Part shown: one piece after another, positions 6,792 through 9,779 of the stretch | Layout: each line of letters begins with the position of its first letter | How positions within the stretch are numbered: position 1 is the stretch's first letter | Assembly (NCBI GenBank): GCA_027023175.1 | Contig: JALVWW010000195.1 | Location: 1 to 9,779, forward strand | Source of the DNA: Campylobacterales bacterium | GTDB taxonomy: Bacteria > Campylobacterota > Campylobacteria > Campylobacterales > JALSKU01 | Reading direction: 5' to 3' | DNA: 9,779 nt | The notes under the pieces: generated by a model | The model's database searches: none | Told to the model about the DNA's origin: nothing | Seen by the model: only the letters and a program-made list of their open reading frames with translations | Program-made: the position numbers and the translations under genes

Positions 6792-9317
6792 ATGGCAAAA
6801 AAGATAAAAGCGGTAATGATGGCAGGAGGATTTGGCACAAGAATTCAACCTTTGACAAACTCCATGCCAAAACCGATGCTTCCGATATTCAATCTTCCAA
6901 TGATGGAGCATACTCTTAGAAAATTGGTTGAAATAGGTATAAAAGATATCATTGTACTACTTTACTTTAAACCCGATATCATCAAAAACCATTTTGGTGA
7001 CGGCAGTAAAATAGGTGCCAATATAGAGTATGTATTGCCTGATGAAGATTATGGAACTGCCGGTGCTGTCGGTGTTGCAAGAGAATATTTGGATACTACT
7101 TTTATCATCGTCAGTGGTGATTTGGTAAGTGATTTTGACTTTCAAAAAATTATTGAACATCATAAAAGTATCAATTCAAAACTGACCATCACTTTAACTT
7201 CGGTGGAAAACCCGTTGCAGTTTGGTGTTGTTATAGCAAATGAAGAGGGCAAGATAGAAAAGTTTTTGGAAAAGCCAAGCTGGGGAGAAGTTTTCAGCGA
7301 TACCATAAATACAGGTATTTATGTAATAGAGCCTGAAATACTGGAGTATATTCCAAAAGAGGGCAGTTTTGATTTTGCCAAAGATTTGTTTCCACTTCTT
7401 ATGGTTGAAGGTATTGATTTGATGTCCTATACCGCAAAGGGATACTGGAGAGATGTAGGCAACCCTGAGAGTTATCGCGAAGTTTATGATGATATATTTA
7501 AAGGAAAGGTTGATTTTAAAATCCCGGGGCAAAAAAAAGAGTATCCAAACGGAGTGCTATATCTTACAGGCAAAAGTGAAATAGATAAAAGTGTTGAGAT
7601 TATAGATACGGTCGTTATAGGTGATAATGTTAAGATAGGTAAAAATACAAGGCTTCAAAATGTTGTCATAGGTGACAATGTTGAAATCGGCGAAGATTCC
7701 AATATAAGAAACTCTGTATTTTGGAGCAGTATAAAAGCAGGCAAGAAATTTGTACTTGATAACGGTGTTATTTGCAATAATAATATCATAGATGACAATG
7801 TGAGCGCAAAAGCTGGACTTATACTTGCCGAAGGGTGCGATGTAGGAAAATTTGCAGTGTTTGACCAGGATATTACTGTCTGGCCTTTTAAAAGCATTGA
7901 GCCTGCATCCATAGTAAATAAAAATGTTATATGGGGCAGCAAATATAAAAATTCCATATTTGAAAACGGAAGAGTTATAGGTAAAAGCAATATCGAGCTT
8001 TCATGCGAAATGGCATGTCAACTTGCCGAAGCATTTGCTGCGCAACTTCCAGAGGGCGGAAATGTCATAGTAGCAAGAGATCATTCAAAGAGTGCTAGGA
8101 TGCTAAAAAGAGCCTTTTTGGGAGGTTTGCTCTCAGGAGGCATAAATATAACAGACTTAAAAGCGATGCCGCCATCTGTTTTAAGATACAACCTGGGAAG
8201 AGATGAAAACCTAACAGCAGGAGTCTATTTTAGACAAAACATGGATGACCCGACAAGTGTAGAGTTTACATTTTTTACCGAAGAGGGTTTGCGCATAGAT
8301 AGTGATATGGCAAAAAAGATAGAAAAAGCCTTTTTTCAACAAAAATTTAGAAGAGTAGAGTATAAACGCATAGGAAGAATTTGGGAAAACTATATAAACC
8401 GTCTTGATGAGTGTCATAAATATAAAGACGCTATTGAGACAACAATAGATCACAAAATAATAAAAAAGAATAATTTTAAGATAGTAATAGATTTGATGTA
8501 TGGAGGCACAAAAGATATTTTCCCTGAAATTATGGCTGATATACAAATGGACAATATCATTCTAAACGCATATACCGACTATCACAAAATGTCAAACATA
8601 AAACAGGTGGAGAAAAAATCAAAAGAAGAAGTTTCCGCCATTGTTAAAAGTCTGGGAATCAATCTTGGAATTTTGCTCTATCCAAATGGTCAAAGACTTG
8701 CAATTGTTACCGATGAAGGGGAAGTTTTAAATAAACTAAAAGCACTTTTGGTGGTGCTGTATCTATACAACCATGAAGCAAAAGATAAAAAGAAAAGAGT
8801 ATTTTTGCCTACCTGGGCACCTGACTTGATGGATAAAGAGTTTGATAATTTGATAATAGAGAGAGGAAAGTATGCAAATTTTAAAGCTAACAAGCTAAAA
8901 CATTATGATTTGATTGCAACAACTGACGGTAATTTTGCATTTACGGAGTTTTCTTTACACAGAGATGCTATATATGCAACTTTAAAAATCATGGAAATGC
9001 TTTCAAGATGGGAGCAAAAACTCTCAAACATATCTAAAATAGTTGAAGAGTTTTATTATCATCAGTGCAAGATAAAGTGTACCCAGGAGATGAAAGGCAA
9101 AATTATGAGAAAATTTCTCCAGGTTGCAAAAGACAAAAAATCCTCCACAGTTGATGGGGTTAAGATATGGGAAAATGAAACCGACTGGGTTTTGATGATA
9201 CCTGATCAATTTGGAGACTTTTTAAATCTCTACATTCAGGCAAAAGATGAAATAACCGGAAGCGAGATAGATAAAAAATATGAAAATATGATAAAAAAAT
9301 GGATGGATAACAAATAG
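6792..9317 (+). CDS. Sugar-nucleotidyltransferase / beta-helix / degenerate phosphohexomutase fusion
   Basis: An 841-residue three-part protein. Residues 1-240 form an NTP-transferase: AGGFGTRIQPLT (11-22) with Lys27 in PKPMLP, GTAGAV (88-93), SGD with Asp110 as likely metal ligand, FLEKP (158-162), NTGIYVIEPEIL (173-184) and GYWRDVGNPESY (217-228). It should make an NDP-hexose from hexose-1-phosphate; whether ADP-, UDP- or GDP-linked cannot be read by eye. Residues about 260-385 have left-handed beta-helix repeats (VVIGDNVKIG, VVIGDNVEIG). Residues about 390-841 resemble phosphomannomutase/phosphoglucomutase (VIVARDHSKSARMLKRAFLG), but the serine loop is replaced by YFRQNMDDPTS (479-489), the metal loop by YPNGQR (630-635), and no RPSGTEP loop is seen near the C-terminus. 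The same architecture is often annotated mannose-1-phosphate guanylyltransferase/phosphomannomutase. In this operon a glucose-1-phosphate pyrophosphorylase role is plausible. GH57 begins on its stop. Confidence 0.87.
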   Translation: MAKKIKAVMMAGGFGTRIQPLTNSMPKPMLPIFNLPMMEHTLRKLVEIGIKDIIVLLYFKPDIIKNHFGDGSKIGANIEYVLPDEDYGTAGAVGVAREYLDTTFIIVSGDLVSDFDFQKIIEHHKSINSKLTITLTSVENPLQFGVVIANEEGKIEKFLEKPSWGEVFSDTINTGIYVIEPEILEYIPKEGSFDFAKDLFPLLMVEGIDLMSYTAKGYWRDVGNPESYREVYDDIFKGKVDFKIPGQKKEYPNGVLYLTGKSEIDKSVEIIDTVVIGDNVKIGKNTRLQNVVIGDNVEIGEDSNIRNSVFWSSIKAGKKFVLDNGVICNNNIIDDNVSAKAGLILAEGCDVGKFAVFDQDITVWPFKSIEPASIVNKNVIWGSKYKNSIFENGRVIGKSNIELSCEMACQLAEAFAAQLPEGGNVIVARDHSKSARMLKRAFLGGLLSGGINITDLKAMPPSVLRYNLGRDENLTAGVYFRQNMDDPTSVEFTFFTEEGLRIDSDMAKKIEKAFFQQKFRRVEYKRIGRIWENYINRLDECHKYKDAIETTIDHKIIKKNNFKIVIDLMYGGTKDIFPEIMADIQMDNIILNAYTDYHKMSNIKQVEKKSKEEVSAIVKSLGINLGILLYPNGQRLAIVTDEGEVLNKLKALLVVLYLYNHEAKDKKKRVFLPTWAPDLMDKEFDNLIIERGKYANFKANKLKHYDLIATTDGNFAFTEFSLHRDAIYATLKIMEMLSRWEQKLSNISKIVEEFYYHQCKIKCTQEMKGKIMRKFLQVAKDKKSSTVDGVKIWENETDWVLMIPDQFGDFLNLYIQAKDEITGSEIDKKYENMIKKWMDNK

Positions 9318-9779
9318 TGTCCAAGTCACTTCTGTTTTTATGGCATATGCACCAGCCAAGCTATGAAAGTGACGGTGTATTACAAATGCCATGGGTATTT
9401 TTACACTGCATAAAAGATTATTATGATATGCCATGGATGTTATCTAAATATCCCTCGTTAAAAGCTACTTTCAATATAACCCCGACTCTTATAAGACAGA
9501 TAAAAATATATGAAAGAGACGGATATAAAAAGGATAAATTTTTATCTCTATGGATAAAAGATGTAACTTTGCTTTCTTTTGAGGAGAAAAAATATCTTGT
9601 AAAGATTTGTAAATCTGCCCAATACGAAACTATGGTAAAAGGATTGCATAGATTTGATGAGTTGTATGATATCAAAGAGTACAGCCTGGATGAATTAAGA
9701 GATCTTGAAGTAATGTTTATGCTTTCATGGTGTGGAAATTATTTAAGAGAAAACTCTAGTGTTGTTAGAAAAATGATAG
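9317..9779 (+). CDS. GH57 glycoside hydrolase, alpha-amylase-like (3' end outside window)
   Basis: An open frame of 154 codons runs to the window end. GTG at 9317 is the best start: it shares a base with the previous TAG (TAGTG), GGATGG at 9301-9306 lies 10 nt upstream, and the family's first conserved motif follows at once. That motif is LFLWHMHQP (6-14), with the GH57 region-1 HQP at 12-14. It is followed by MPWVFLHCIKDYYDMPWML (24-42), ATFNITPTLI (50-59) and, near the visible end, LSWCGNYLRE (136-145), which resembles the FNLAWF..LRE stretch of GH57 amylases. GH57 enzymes act on alpha-glucans as amylases, 4-alpha-glucanotransferases or branching enzymes. The catalytic Glu and Asp lie beyond the window, so the specificity cannot be settled. 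No signal peptide is visible, consistent with intracellular glucan turnover. Confidence 0.88.
   Translation, partial: MSKSLLFLWHMHQPSYESDGVLQMPWVFLHCIKDYYDMPWMLSKYPSLKATFNITPTLIRQIKIYERDGYKKDKFLSLWIKDVTLLSFEEKKYLVKICKSAQYETMVKGLHRFDELYDIKEYSLDELRDLEVMFMLSWCGNYLRENSSVVRKMI

Noticed and set aside
1..9779. Mobile elements, CRISPR arrays, tRNA or rRNA genes
   Set aside because: Coding sequence is continuous and metabolic; no direct-repeat arrays, transposase motifs or inverted-repeat ends were seen.

Overview
The window is a dense, one-directional gene cluster for central sugar-phosphate and storage-glucan metabolism. All nine genes lie on the + strand. The largest non-coding gap is about 33 bp, and several junctions overlap (ATGA, TGATG, TAGTG). 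No promoter or terminator is visible inside, so the cluster reads as one operon entering from the left and leaving on the right. The DNA is AT-rich, with many AGA and ATA codons and strong lysine, isoleucine and glutamate content. Together with the gene set this suggests a free-living Campylobacterota-type bacterium (Sulfurimonas/Sulfurovum-like). That is inference from style and content; no marker gene here proves it.

Left part (1-3533): the 3' most of a type I glyceraldehyde-3-phosphate dehydrogenase whose coenzyme-determining positions look NADP-like; a cofactor-dependent phosphoglycerate mutase; a small two-helix membrane protein of unknown role; and an E. coli-type phosphoglucomutase with all motifs intact. 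Middle (3533-6758): a short bacterial glucose-6-phosphate isomerase, a GT35-type alpha-glucan phosphorylase homologue, and a free-standing 95-residue CBM48/AMPK-beta-like glycogen-binding protein. Right part (6792-9779): a fusion of a sugar-nucleotidyltransferase, a left-handed beta-helix and a phosphohexomutase-like module, then the 5' part of a GH57 glycoside hydrolase that runs off the window.

Together these genes link triose phosphates (Gap, Gpm) to fructose-6-P and glucose-6-P (Pgi), glucose-1-P (Pgm), probably a nucleotide sugar (the fusion protein), and an alpha-glucan polymer handled by the GT35 and GH57 proteins, with the CBM48 protein as possible polymer-binding partner. No glycogen synthase, branching enzyme or classical GlgC is present here; they may lie downstream.

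The most unusual points are: (i) the GT35 protein has serine where classical phosphorylases carry the lysine that holds pyridoxal phosphate; (ii) the phosphohexomutase half of the fusion has lost its recognisable catalytic serine, metal and phosphate-binding motifs; (iii) the glycogen-binding domain is a separate protein with the best ribosome binding site in the window; (iv) the GAPDH coenzyme pocket suggests NADPH-dependent, gluconeogenic use.
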